NCBI RefSeq assembly: GCF_017539065.1
Contig: NZ_JAFYHP010000009.1
Span: 1 to 64,000 of the forward strand
DNA: 64,000 nucleotides
Direction: 5' to 3'
Source: Methanobrevibacter sp.
Lineage (GTDB): Archaea; Methanobacteriota; Methanobacteria; Methanobacteriales; Methanobacteriaceae
Shown here: positions 29,442-37,437 of the stretch, piece by piece
How positions within the stretch are numbered: position 1 is the first letter of the stretch
Layout: the number at the start of each line of letters is the position of its first letter
Translations under genes and position numbers: made by a program
Notes under the pieces: generated by a model
The model's database searches: none
What the model saw: only the letters and a program-made list of their open reading frames with translations
What the model was told of the DNA's origin: nothing

Positions 29442-29510
29442 AATATTGGAATTTATAGTAAACTATATAAACTATTAATAACAATATTTTATTATCTTAT
29501 TAATTTTAAT

Positions 29511-29582
29511 GGCAAGTTTACCGAGTGGCTTAGGTGTGTGGCTGCAGACCATAATACGGGGGTTCAAATCCCTCACTTGCCT
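29511..29582 (+). tRNA. tRNA-Cys (anticodon GCA)
   Basis: A full cloverleaf fits. The acceptor stem GGCAAGT/ACTTGCC is 29511-29517 with 29575-29581, followed by discriminator T at 29582. The anticodon stem TGTGG/CCATA surrounds the loop CTGCAGA with anticodon GCA, and the T arm is GGGGG-TTCAAAT-CCCTC. No CCA is encoded. U73 and GCA are cysteine identity elements. It lies between the HTH gene and cysS. A TATA-like ACTATATAAAC sits about 50 bases upstream. Confidence 0.95.
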
Positions 29583-29614
29583 TTTATAATTACTTTTTTT
29601 CGAGGTTTATTCTT

Positions 29615-30961
29615 ATGGAGATTTATTCAACTTTAACTCGTATGAAAGAGGATTTTAAAACAATTAACGAAAATCGTGTAAATTTATTTGTTTGTGGTCC
29701 TACTGTTTACGATGATGCTCATATTGGGCACGGAAGAACATACATTTCCTTTGATACAATAAAAAGATACTTGGAATACAAAGGATATGCAGTATTTTAT
29801 ATTCAAAATGTTACAGATATTGACGATAAAATAATTAACCGCTCAAAAGAAAGTGGAATTCCATCAGATATCCTAGCACGTAGATTCGAGAAGAGATATC
29901 GTGAAGACATGGAAAGATTAAATGTTAATGGCGTTAATCTATTTGCAAGAGCAACAGATCATATGCCTGAAATCATTGACCAAATCCAAAGATTAATCGA
30001 TAAGGGATTTGCCTATGAAACTGAAGATGGAGTTTACTTTGAAATAGACACTTTTGAGGAATTTGGTAAATTATCTAATAGAAATGTGGAAGAGTTAGAA
30101 TCCCATCGTGAAATAGCTGAAACTACAAAGAAAAACCAGCAAGATTTTGCGTTATGGAAAAAACGTGAAGGAGTAGATGAACCTACCTGGCCATCTCCAT
30201 GGGGTGACGGAAGACCTGGATGGCACATTGAGGATACTGCAATCACTGAATTCTACTTTGGAGAACAATATGATGTCCATGGTGGAGGACTTGACTTGAT
30301 TTTCCCACACCACGAAGCTGAAATTACTCAAATGGAAGCGGTAAGCGGAAAATCTCCAATGGTAAGATACTGGTTACATACAGGATTTTTAAATGTTAAT
30401 GGAGAAAAGATGTCCAAATCACTTCATAACTTTATTACAATCCGTGAATTGCTTGAAAGCTATGAACCGGACACTTTCAGATTCTTTGTTTTATCCACTC
30501 ATTACAGAAGTCCTATCGACTTTTCTAAAGATTCCCTTCATCAATCTGAAAGAAGTTTGGATAGAATCAGAAAATACTATGAACTTTTAGATGTAGAAGT
30601 CGGATATGAAGATTATGAATGTGATGTCTTAGCTCCTCATAAGGAAGAATTCTTTAATAGTATGGATGATGACTTTAACACTCCAAAAGCTATTGCAGCA
30701 TTATTTGGATTAATCAATGATACTAAAAATGACTTAGATAATTTATCCAATGAAGATAAAATAGCTATTAAGGCATTCCTGGATGATGCAGCACATATTT
30801 TAGGCGTTAGCTTTGAAACTGAAGAAGTCAATGCAGGTTCTGATGACTTGCTTAATTTGATTTCTGAAGTTAGGTCTGAACTTAGAGCTAACAAACAATA
30901 TGACTTATCCGATAAAATTAGATCAGACCTACAATCTTTAGGTTATGAGATTAATGATTAG
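29615..30961 (+). CDS. cysS: Cysteinyl-tRNA synthetase
   Basis: A 448-residue class I synthetase charging tRNA-Cys with cysteine, whose tRNA gene lies 32 bases upstream. It has the zinc-site cysteine in FVCGPTVYDDAHIGHGRTY (residues about 26-44), which includes the HIGH motif as HIGH, and EKMSKSLHN near residue 264 as KMSKS. The zinc-binding region also includes HPHHEAE. Length is standard. Its presence means cysteine is charged directly here. A GAGGT ribosome site precedes the ATG, and a strong stem-loop terminator follows the stop. Confidence 0.96.
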   Translation: MEIYSTLTRMKEDFKTINENRVNLFVCGPTVYDDAHIGHGRTYISFDTIKRYLEYKGYAVFYIQNVTDIDDKIINRSKESGIPSDILARRFEKRYREDMERLNVNGVNLFARATDHMPEIIDQIQRLIDKGFAYETEDGVYFEIDTFEEFGKLSNRNVEELESHREIAETTKKNQQDFALWKKREGVDEPTWPSPWGDGRPGWHIEDTAITEFYFGEQYDVHGGGLDLIFPHHEAEITQMEAVSGKSPMVRYWLHTGFLNVNGEKMSKSLHNFITIRELLESYEPDTFRFFVLSTHYRSPIDFSKDSLHQSERSLDRIRKYYELLDVEVGYEDYECDVLAPHKEEFFNSMDDDFNTPKAIAALFGLINDTKNDLDNLSNEDKIAIKAFLDDAAHILGVSFETEEVNAGSDDLLNLISEVRSELRANKQYDLSDKIRSDLQSLGYEIND

Positions 30962-30984
30962 GGAGATTTTTCTCCTCTTTTTTT
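30962..30984 (+). terminator. Intrinsic-type terminator after cysS
   Basis: GGAGA at 30962-30966 and TCTCC at 30971-30975 form a stem around a TTTT loop, followed by a run of T to 30984. It begins one base after the cysS stop codon. Confidence 0.7.
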
Positions 30985-31017
30985 AACTTTTTTCATAGTT
31001 TTTCAAAAGATATAACA

Positions 31018-31048
31018 ACCTTTATATACTAAAAATAACATACGTTAT
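31018..31048 (+). promoter_or_regulatory. Distal metY promoter with ATAAC-N4-GTTAT operator
   Basis: A TATA-like TTTATATA at 31021-31028 is followed 14 bases later (start to start) by the perfect dyad ATAAC-ATAC-GTTAT at 31035-31048. The same layout and spacing occur in the proximal promoter 91 bases downstream. A hairpin at 31054-31070 lies right after this promoter. Confidence 0.65.
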
Positions 31049-31053
31049 AATCG

Positions 31054-31082
31054 AATGAGGTCATCTCATTTTCCTGTTTTTT
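31054..31082 (+). terminator. Hairpin with T-run between the two metY promoters
   Basis: AATGAG (31054-31059) pairs with CTCATT (31065-31070) around a five-base loop, with a T-rich stretch to 31082. It would stop a transcript from the distal promoter after about 40 bases. Whether it attenuates metY or simply isolates the promoters cannot be told. Confidence 0.5.
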
Positions 31083-31100
31083 GACTGTTATTTTTTAGGT

Positions 31101-31139
31101 ATACCAAAACATTTATATATAAAAAATAACTATTGTTAT
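31101..31139 (+). promoter_or_regulatory. Proximal metY promoter with ATAAC-N4-GTTAT operator
   Basis: The 17-base block ATACCAAAACATTTATA at 31101-31117 is identical to that at cysK (27204-27220) and holds the BRE-like and TATA elements. The perfect dyad ATAAC-TATT-GTTAT lies at 31126-31139, between the TATA box and the expected start site near 31141. An imperfect copy (ATAAC-ACGT-GATAT) follows at 31149-31162. Binding here would block polymerase recruitment. Confidence 0.75.
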
Positions 31140-31197
31140 ATAGTAAATATAACACGTGATATAATTTACTGAAAATTTATTTAAAAAGGTGATATTT

Positions 31198-32496
31198 ATG
31201 ACAAATAAAGATTATGGATTAGCAACTTTAGGTGTACGCGCAGGACAAATTCCAGACCCCGCAACTGGGGCCCAGGCAGTTCCAATTTATCAAACAACTT
31301 CATATGTATTTAAAGACTCAGATGAAGCTGCAAGGAGATTCGCCCTTCAAGAGTTTGGACAAATTTACTCCAGACTTACAAACCCTACCAGTGATGTATT
31401 TGAAGCAAGAATTGCCGCTATCGAAGGCGGTAACTCAGGTCTTGCAACATCAAGTGGTCTTGCAGCAATTTCATATGCGATTTTAAATGTAACTGAACCT
31501 GGAGACAACATTGTTTCAGCAGACAACCTTTATGGTGGAACTTACCAATTATTTAATTATACTTTTAGAGACTTAGCAAGAGAAGTCAAATTTGTTGACT
31601 CACAAGATTTGCAAGCTTTTGAAGATGCAATTGATGAAAAAACAAAGGCAATATATGTAGAATCTATTGGAAATCCAAAATTAGATGTGCCTGATTTCGA
31701 AGCACTCGCAGAAATTGCACATTCTCATGACATACCATTAATAGTGGACAATACTGTTGGTGTAGGTCTTGTCAGACCATTAGAATATGGTGCAGATGTT
31801 ATTGCAGCATCAGCTACTAAATATGTTGGAGGACATGGTACAGCTATTGGAGGATATATTGTAGATTCTGGTAAATTCAACTGGGGAAACGGCAAGTTTG
31901 CAAACTTCACAAAACCAGATCCAAGTTACCACGGATTGGTATTTTGGGATGCATTTGGAGATGTTCCTGAACTTGGAAACATTGCATTTACTGTAAGAGC
32001 AAGAGCAAGACTCTTAAGAGATATCGGGGCAACACAAGCACCGGTACACAGCTTCATTTTCTTACAAGGACTTGAAAGTTTAGATTTGCGTGTAAAAAGA
32101 CACTCTGAAAATGCTTTAAAAGTAGCTAAATTTTTAGAATCACATCCTAAAGTTAAATGGGTAAACTATCCTGGTTTAGAATCCCACCCAACATATGAAA
32201 TTAATAAAAAATACTTAAAAGATAACTTTGCCGGAATCTTAGGATTTGGTGTTGAAGGTGGAGAAGAAGCTGGTCGTAAGGTAATTGAAAAATTAGAATT
32301 ATTCTCAATTCTTGCAAATATTGGTGATGCAAAAAGTCTCGCAATTCATCCAGCAAGTACTACACACCAGCAATTAAGCCCTGAAGAACAAGAGGCAACA
32401 GGAGTAACTCCTGATTTCATTAGACTTTCTATTGGTTTAGAAGATGTAAATGATTTAATTGATGACTTAGGCCAAGCACTTGATAGTCTTGACTAG
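31198..32496 (+). CDS. metY: O-acetylhomoserine aminocarboxypropyltransferase (MetY type)
   Basis: A 432-residue Cys/Met-metabolism PLP enzyme. The PLP lysine is in [15 protein letters not shown] near residue 206. Long length (about 430) and the [12 protein letters not shown] region point to MetY, which makes homocysteine from O-acetylhomoserine and sulfide, rather than the shorter MetB/MetC. I use the ATG at 31198, preceded by AAAGGTGAT; a GTG nine bases upstream overlaps that ribosome site. Two stacked promoters with cysteine-type dyads precede it, so its expression is likely linked to cysK. A cysteine-forming activity is also possible. Confidence 0.92.
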   Translation: MTNKDYGLATLGVRAGQIPDPATGAQAVPIYQTTSYVFKDSDEAARRFALQEFGQIYSRLTNPTSDVFEARIAAIEGGNSGLATSSGLAAISYAILNVTEPGDNIVSADNLYGGTYQLFNYTFRDLAREVKFVDSQDLQAFEDAIDEKTKAIYVESIGNPKLDVPDFEALAEIAHSHDIPLIVDNTVGVGLVRPLEYGADVIAASATKYVGGHGTAIGGYIVDSGKFNWGNGKFANFTKPDPSYHGLVFWDAFGDVPELGNIAFTVRARARLLRDIGATQAPVHSFIFLQGLESLDLRVKRHSENALKVAKFLESHPKVKWVNYPGLESHPTYEINKKYLKDNFAGILGFGVEGGEEAGRKVIEKLELFSILANIGDAKSLAIHPASTTHQQLSPEEQEATGVTPDFIRLSIGLEDVNDLIDDLGQALDSLD

Positions 32497-32571
32497 GTTA
32501 CCATTAATTCACTTTAAATTTATATAAAATAAGAATTTAATTAATATAAAAAAACAATTGGGAGATAGAGA

Positions 32572-33780
32572 ATGTATTTAGATAACTCAGCAACTACACA
32601 AGTAAGTGAGGAAGTTTTTGAAGAGATGAAACCATATTTCACTGAAGAGTTTGGAAATCCTTCTACTCTTTATGGAATTGGTCGCGAATCAAAAAAAGCA
32701 TTAGAATTAGCTCGTCAAAGAGTAGCAGATGCAATTAATGCTAAACCTGAAGAAATAATCTTCACCGGTGGGGGATCAGAATCCGATAATTTAGCTATTA
32801 AGGGGATTGCTTTTAAATTAGCTAAAAAAGGAAAACATATTATCACCACTGAAATTGAACACCCTGCTGTAAAAGAGACTTTATATTTCTTAGAATCTTT
32901 AGACTTTAAAGTAACCTACTTACCTGTCTATGAAGATGGTATTATTAAAATTGAAGATTTAAAAGAAGCAATAACTGATGAGACAATTTTAATTACTGTA
33001 ATGCATGGTAACAATGAAATTGGAACCCTCCAGCCAATTGAAGAAATTGGTGAAATTGCTCGTGAAAAAGGCATTAAATTCCACACTGATGCTGTTCAAA
33101 CCTTTGGTAAAGTTGAAGTAGATGTTGAGAAATTAAAAGTTGATTTGCTTTCTTTATCTTCTCACAAAATTAATGGACCAAAAGGTGTTGGAGCAATATA
33201 TATTAGAAAAGGAACTCGTGTTGTTCCATTAATCCATGGTGGTGGACAAGAAAGAGGAATTAGAGCCGGTACTGAAAACGTTCCAGGAATTGTCGGATTT
33301 GGAAAAGCATGTGAGCTTGCAGTATCTCAATTAGATGAGCACTATGAAAAATTATCCGCAATACGTGATGAAATCATAGAAAAAGTTTTAGCTACAATTC
33401 CGGAAGCATATCTAAATGGTAACAAAGAACATAGATTGCCGAATCTTGCAAACTTTAGATTTAAAGCTATTGAAGGAGAATCATTAATTCTGCTTTTAGA
33501 TGCAAAAGGTTATCAGGCTTCAACTGGTTCAGCATGTTCATCAAATAAACTAGAAGCATCACCGGTATTGACTGCACTTGGTTTAGACCCAGTTGATGTT
33601 CATGGATCACTTAGAATTTCTTTAGCTCCTGAAAGTGATACTTTTGACGTTGATGAATTTGTAAATACTCTTGCAGAAGCAGTTGCAAGATTAAGACAAA
33701 TGTCTCCTTTATGGAATCAAGAATTAGATTATGATGGCGTAATGTGTAAAAAACACGGTGACGATTGTAGGATGTGTTAA
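32572..33780 (+). CDS. iscS: Cysteine desulfurase (IscS/NifS family) with cysteine-rich tail
   Basis: A 402-residue PLP enzyme that takes sulfur from cysteine for iron-sulfur clusters. The PLP lysine is in LSSHKINGPKG near residue 203, and the catalytic persulfide cysteine is in GSACSSNK near residue 322. An extra C-terminal tail carries C-x3-H-x3-C-x2-C (ending CKKHGDDCRMC), not a standard IscS element, which might bind a metal. A GGGAGA ribosome site lies upstream. iscU follows after two bases. No cysteine-type operator was seen before it. Confidence 0.94.
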   Translation: MYLDNSATTQVSEEVFEEMKPYFTEEFGNPSTLYGIGRESKKALELARQRVADAINAKPEEIIFTGGGSESDNLAIKGIAFKLAKKGKHIITTEIEHPAVKETLYFLESLDFKVTYLPVYEDGIIKIEDLKEAITDETILITVMHGNNEIGTLQPIEEIGEIAREKGIKFHTDAVQTFGKVEVDVEKLKVDLLSLSSHKINGPKGVGAIYIRKGTRVVPLIHGGGQERGIRAGTENVPGIVGFGKACELAVSQLDEHYEKLSAIRDEIIEKVLATIPEAYLNGNKEHRLPNLANFRFKAIEGESLILLLDAKGYQASTGSACSSNKLEASPVLTALGLDPVDVHGSLRISLAPESDTFDVDEFVNTLAEAVARLRQMSPLWNQELDYDGVMCKKHGDDCRMC

Positions 33781-33782
33781 TT

Positions 33783-34157
33783 ATGGATTATTCAGAAAAA
33801 GTAATGGATCACTTTGCAAACCCAAGAAACTGTAGAATGATGGAAGATGCAAACGGAGTTGGGACTGTTGGAAACCCAACCTGTGGGGATTTAATGACAA
33901 TCTACATTAAAGTTAATGATGATGAAGTTATTGAGGACATCTCTTTCCAGACATTTGGTTGCGGAGCAGCTATTGCAACCAGCAGTATGATTACTGAAAT
34001 TGCAGTTGGAAAAACTCTTGAAGAAGCATTAAAAATCTCAAGAAACGATGTTGCAGAAGAATTAGATGGTCTTCCACCAATTAAAATGCATTGTTCAAAC
34101 CTTGCGGCTGATGGACTTCAAGCGGCAATTGAAAATTATTATGAAAGCAATCAATAA
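33783..34157 (+). CDS. iscU: Iron-sulfur cluster scaffold protein IscU/NifU
   Basis: A 124-residue scaffold protein for [2Fe-2S] cluster assembly. The three ligand cysteines are seen in GNPTCGDLM, FGCGAAIA and MHCSNLAADG, in the usual order. The ATG at 33783 is used; an in-frame codon at 33774 lies inside iscS. It receives sulfur from the desulfurase encoded immediately upstream, forming an iscS-iscU pair common in methanogens. It ends 54 bases before the superoxide reductase gene. Confidence 0.95.
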   Translation: MDYSEKVMDHFANPRNCRMMEDANGVGTVGNPTCGDLMTIYIKVNDDEVIEDISFQTFGCGAAIATSSMITEIAVGKTLEEALKISRNDVAEELDGLPPIKMHCSNLAADGLQAAIENYYESNQ

Positions 34158-34211
34158 TAATAAATACTTTGATAAATAAAATATCTTTAACTATATAAGG
34201 AGATGTTTTAT

Positions 34212-34577
34212 ATGGCAAAAATTTTAAAATGTGACGATTGTGGAAGTATTATCCAAGTCTTAGCTGAAGGCGATGAAAAAGTATGTTCTGACCACATGCT
34301 TGCATTCCCTGTTCAAACTGAAGGAGAAAAATCTCCTAAACACAAACCTGTAGTTGAAATCGATGGTGACAAAGTAACCGTAAAAGTCGGTGAAGCAGCT
34401 CACCCAATGGATGATGACCACTACATTCAATTCGTAATTGTTGAAGCAGGTGCTGAACAATACGCTAAATGCTTTAAACCTGGAGATGTTGCAGAAGCAA
34501 CTTTCACTGTAAACTCAACTGATGATGTTAAAGCATTGGCATTCTGTAATTTACACGGACTTTGGTCCAGCGAATAA
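34212..34577 (+). CDS. Superoxide reductase (desulfoferrodoxin-type)
   Basis: A 121-residue protein that reduces superoxide to hydrogen peroxide in anaerobes. It has a desulforedoxin-like N terminus with a CDDCGS motif (CxxC, with another cysteine in VCSDHM) and a C-terminal iron site whose ligands are suggested by KHKPVVE, HPMDDDHYI and CNLHGLW. Only part of the rubredoxin-type centre I is present. An AAGGAGATG ribosome site precedes the ATG at 34212. It follows iscS-iscU, so cluster assembly and oxygen defence lie together. Confidence 0.9.
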   Translation: MAKILKCDDCGSIIQVLAEGDEKVCSDHMLAFPVQTEGEKSPKHKPVVEIDGDKVTVKVGEAAHPMDDDHYIQFVIVEAGAEQYAKCFKPGDVAEATFTVNSTDDVKALAFCNLHGLWSSE

Positions 34578-34609
34578 GTTTAAAAATTAATTTTTAAACT
34601 TTTTTTCTA
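34577..34609 (+). terminator. Stem-loop terminator after superoxide reductase gene
   Basis: AAGTTTAAAAA pairs with TTTTTAAACTT around a TTAA loop, starting at the stop codon and followed by a T-rich run to about 34609. Confidence 0.55.
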
Positions 34610-34657
34610 TTTTTTTTATAAAAAATTTTAATAATATCTTTTTATATAAGATATATT

Positions 34658-35158
34658 GTGTCTAGTTATATAAAATTAATAATTTTTGTTGTAGTTTTAC
34701 TTTTAATATCCATAGCTATTGTTTTTGTTGATAGTTCCCTGGATAATATTAATGAATCCATGCCTGATATTAGTGAGGGCATTGTTCAAGGCGATAAAGA
34801 TTACAATGAATCCGTTGAATTATTAAACAGCAGATATTTTGAGCAATCAAGAGAAAAAGCAATATCTGCCGGAGATAATTATAATAATAGTTTAAATAAA
34901 CTTGAAAAGATTCAAGAAAAATATGATAAGGATTTAAATGAGGTTCACAAAGATTACATTGACACAACAATAAACGAAGTGAAGCTTAAATTAAAAGCTG
35001 TTGATGAGCTAAAAGAAGCAATATATTATTTGGAAATCTATTATAATTACACTGGATCAACTCATGGTACTGAAGCCAATGATTTGATGTATAGTTCATT
35101 AACATATCAAAATGAAAGAAACGAAATTGTTCAAGAGAATCCAGAATTATTTACTTAA
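34658..35158 (+). CDS. Membrane-anchored helical protein, unknown function
   Basis: A 166-residue protein with a GTG start at 34658. An N-terminal hydrophobic helix (about residues 5-24) is followed by a long polar, mostly helical region rich in Lys, Asn, Glu and Tyr, with coiled-coil character (NSRYFEQSREKAIS, DELKEAIYYLEIYYNY). It is probably an extracytoplasmic or peripheral helical protein. No family was recognised. It lies between the superoxide reductase gene and the DHH/RecJ-like gene, 12 bases upstream of the latter. No clear ribosome site is visible. Confidence 0.6.
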   Translation: MSSYIKLIIFVVVLLLISIAIVFVDSSLDNINESMPDISEGIVQGDKDYNESVELLNSRYFEQSREKAISAGDNYNNSLNKLEKIQEKYDKDLNEVHKDYIDTTINEVKLKLKAVDELKEAIYYLEIYYNYTGSTHGTEANDLMYSSLTYQNERNEIVQENPELFT

Positions 35159-35170
35159 ATGAGGTTTAAA

Positions 35171-37435
35171 ATGAAAACTAAATGTCCAAAATGTAATGGA
35201 ATAGGTTCAGTTGTAGTGGACTATAAAGAATGTGAGGCCTGTGGAGGAACAGGTTTTGAAGATGATGTTTTTGATATAGGTAATCATTTTAAAGGAGTAA
35301 ACAGTAAAGCACGTGATAAATTTGACCTTGGAGGGGAAGAAGATATTCCATGTGAAGCATGTAATGGAAAAGGACAGGTAGAAGTTTATGAGGAATGTCC
35401 TTACTGTCATGGAACAGGTCAGATAAATGTATGCAGAGACTGTGGTACATTACTCGATGAAAAATATGATTTATGTCATGAATGTGGCGAAAAAAGAAAG
35501 GCTGAGAAAGTTAAGTATGATGAATTTGAAGCTAAACGAAAACAAGCTCGCGACGTGTATGTTCTTGATTCCATTTGTAATATGAGAGATATAGATAAAG
35601 ACAAATTATACAAAGGAAAAATTACAAGAATAGAAAGGTATGGTGCTTTCGTATCCTTAAATAATAGCGTTTGGGGTTTAATGAGAGGCGATGTCTCTGA
35701 ATATAATGTCGGGGATGAAGTAATTGTATTTATAACTTCAATTAAATCAAGAGAAGGTAAAATCGATTTTGCACCAGCTTATGTTGAATCATATAATCTT
35801 AAAAGGCTAACTAAATCAATTCCACGAACACTTATATCTCAATTGGATGAGAATAAAGGTAAAATTGTCAGGATTGACGGTGAAGTTCAGCAAATCCAAC
35901 AGACTTCCGGTCCAACAATATTTATAATTAGTGATGAATCCGGAACAGCCGAAATTGCCGCATTTGATAAAGCAGGTGAGAGATCTTATCCTGAAATAGA
36001 ATTAAATGATGCGGTTCAAGTTATTGGTGAGGTAAATGAGCATGGCGGAAAAACACAAATTGAATCATCTTCTATGCTAAAACTTGATGAAGAAAGTACT
36101 CGCCAATTACATAAATTAATTGACGAAGCATTAAATAGGAAATCTCGACCACAGGAGGTTGATTTCTTAGTCAAAAGTGATGTTTTAAATAGACTCAGGC
36201 CTAAAATGTATGAAGCCGCCCAAAAAATTAGAAGGGCAATACTTGATGGAAGAACTGTCATACTTAGGCACCACAATGATGCTGATGGAATAGTCTCCGG
36301 TGTTGCAATGGAAAAGGCGATTGTTCCATTAATACGAGAAATAAATCCAAGCAATGATGCTGAATATTACTATTTTAAAAGATCACCAAGTAAAGCGCCA
36401 TTTTATGAGCTTGAAGATGTTGTAAAAGATTTGTCATTTGCCCTAGAAGACCAGGAAAGGCATGGTCAAAAATTGCCTTTGATTGTATTGTTGGATAACG
36501 GTTCAACAGAAGAGGATATTGTAGCATTAATGCAAGCGAAAATCTATGATATTGAAGTTGTTGTAATCGATCACCATTCTCCAGGCGAATTGCTCACAAA
36601 AGATGAACATGATGGCGAGATTTATGGAGCAACAGTCGCTGTTGATGAATATGTAGATACACATGTTAATCCTTACTTAGTTGGTGGAGATTCACAACTA
36701 ACTGCAGGCTGTCTTGCAACAGAAGTAGCACATATTATAAATCCTAGCGTTAAGGAATTAATTCAACATTTACCTGCAATTGCCGCATTGGGGGATCGTT
36801 CTGAATGTGGTGAAGTTTACCAATACTTAAAGTTAGCTGCTCAAAAAGGATTTAGTCAAGAACACATAGCAAAAGTAGCTGAATGCGTTGATTTTGAAGC
36901 TTATTTCCTAAGATTTATGAATGGTAGAGGGATAATGGATACAATTTTAGCAGTTGACAATGTTGATAAACACAGAAAAATGATTGATGCATTATATAAG
37001 GAATATCAAAAAAGGGTTAACACTCAACTTAGAGCAGCACTTCCAAATATCAAACAGATACAACTTGAAAATGGAATCTACTTTAATTTGCTTGATGTTG
37101 AAAAATTCGCCCATAAATTCACATTCCCCGCTCCTGGGAAAACCTGCGGATTCGTGCATGACCATATTATAAAACAATTAGGAGAAGATAAGCCGATTGT
37201 AACATTAGGCCATGGGCCTGATTTTGGCGTATTTAGAGCAACAGATGCAGTGAATGAACAGTATGGATTTAATGTAAATGAAATTGTAGATAAAATGATT
37301 GAGAAAGTTCCTCAAGCTGGAGTAGATGGAGGAGGCCATGAATGTGCAGGTTCCATCAAATACATTGAAGGGCTAGGTCAAGAAGTATTATTCAAAGTCG
37401 TTGAAGAAATTCAATCATTATCTAAAAAAGGATAA
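35171..37435 (+). CDS. DHH/RecJ-like phosphoesterase with zinc-finger, S1 and OB domains
   Basis: A 754-residue protein from the ATG at 35171, which has a GAGGT ribosome site. Residues 1-110 carry four CxxCxGxG DnaJ-type zinc knuckles (for example CEACGGTG and CPYCHGTG) plus a CRDC...CHEC ribbon. An S1 domain follows at about 140-200 (YKGKITRIERYGAFVSL), an OB-fold tRNA_anti domain at about 220-310, and a DHH domain with HHNDADG, LLDNGS and VVIDHHSPG. It ends in DHHA1-like sequence with GGGHECAGS. Such architectures occur in archaeal RecJ-like proteins that handle single-stranded DNA or RNA. Its exact substrate is unknown. Confidence 0.9.
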   Translation: MKTKCPKCNGIGSVVVDYKECEACGGTGFEDDVFDIGNHFKGVNSKARDKFDLGGEEDIPCEACNGKGQVEVYEECPYCHGTGQINVCRDCGTLLDEKYDLCHECGEKRKAEKVKYDEFEAKRKQARDVYVLDSICNMRDIDKDKLYKGKITRIERYGAFVSLNNSVWGLMRGDVSEYNVGDEVIVFITSIKSREGKIDFAPAYVESYNLKRLTKSIPRTLISQLDENKGKIVRIDGEVQQIQQTSGPTIFIISDESGTAEIAAFDKAGERSYPEIELNDAVQVIGEVNEHGGKTQIESSSMLKLDEESTRQLHKLIDEALNRKSRPQEVDFLVKSDVLNRLRPKMYEAAQKIRRAILDGRTVILRHHNDADGIVSGVAMEKAIVPLIREINPSNDAEYYYFKRSPSKAPFYELEDVVKDLSFALEDQERHGQKLPLIVLLDNGSTEEDIVALMQAKIYDIEVVVIDHHSPGELLTKDEHDGEIYGATVAVDEYVDTHVNPYLVGGDSQLTAGCLATEVAHIINPSVKELIQHLPAIAALGDRSECGEVYQYLKLAAQKGFSQEHIAKVAECVDFEAYFLRFMNGRGIMDTILAVDNVDKHRKMIDALYKEYQKRVNTQLRAALPNIKQIQLENGIYFNLLDVEKFAHKFTFPAPGKTCGFVHDHIIKQLGEDKPIVTLGHGPDFGVFRATDAVNEQYGFNVNEIVDKMIEKVPQAGVDGGGHECAGSIKYIEGLGQEVLFKVVEEIQSLSKKG

Positions 37436-37437
37436 AA

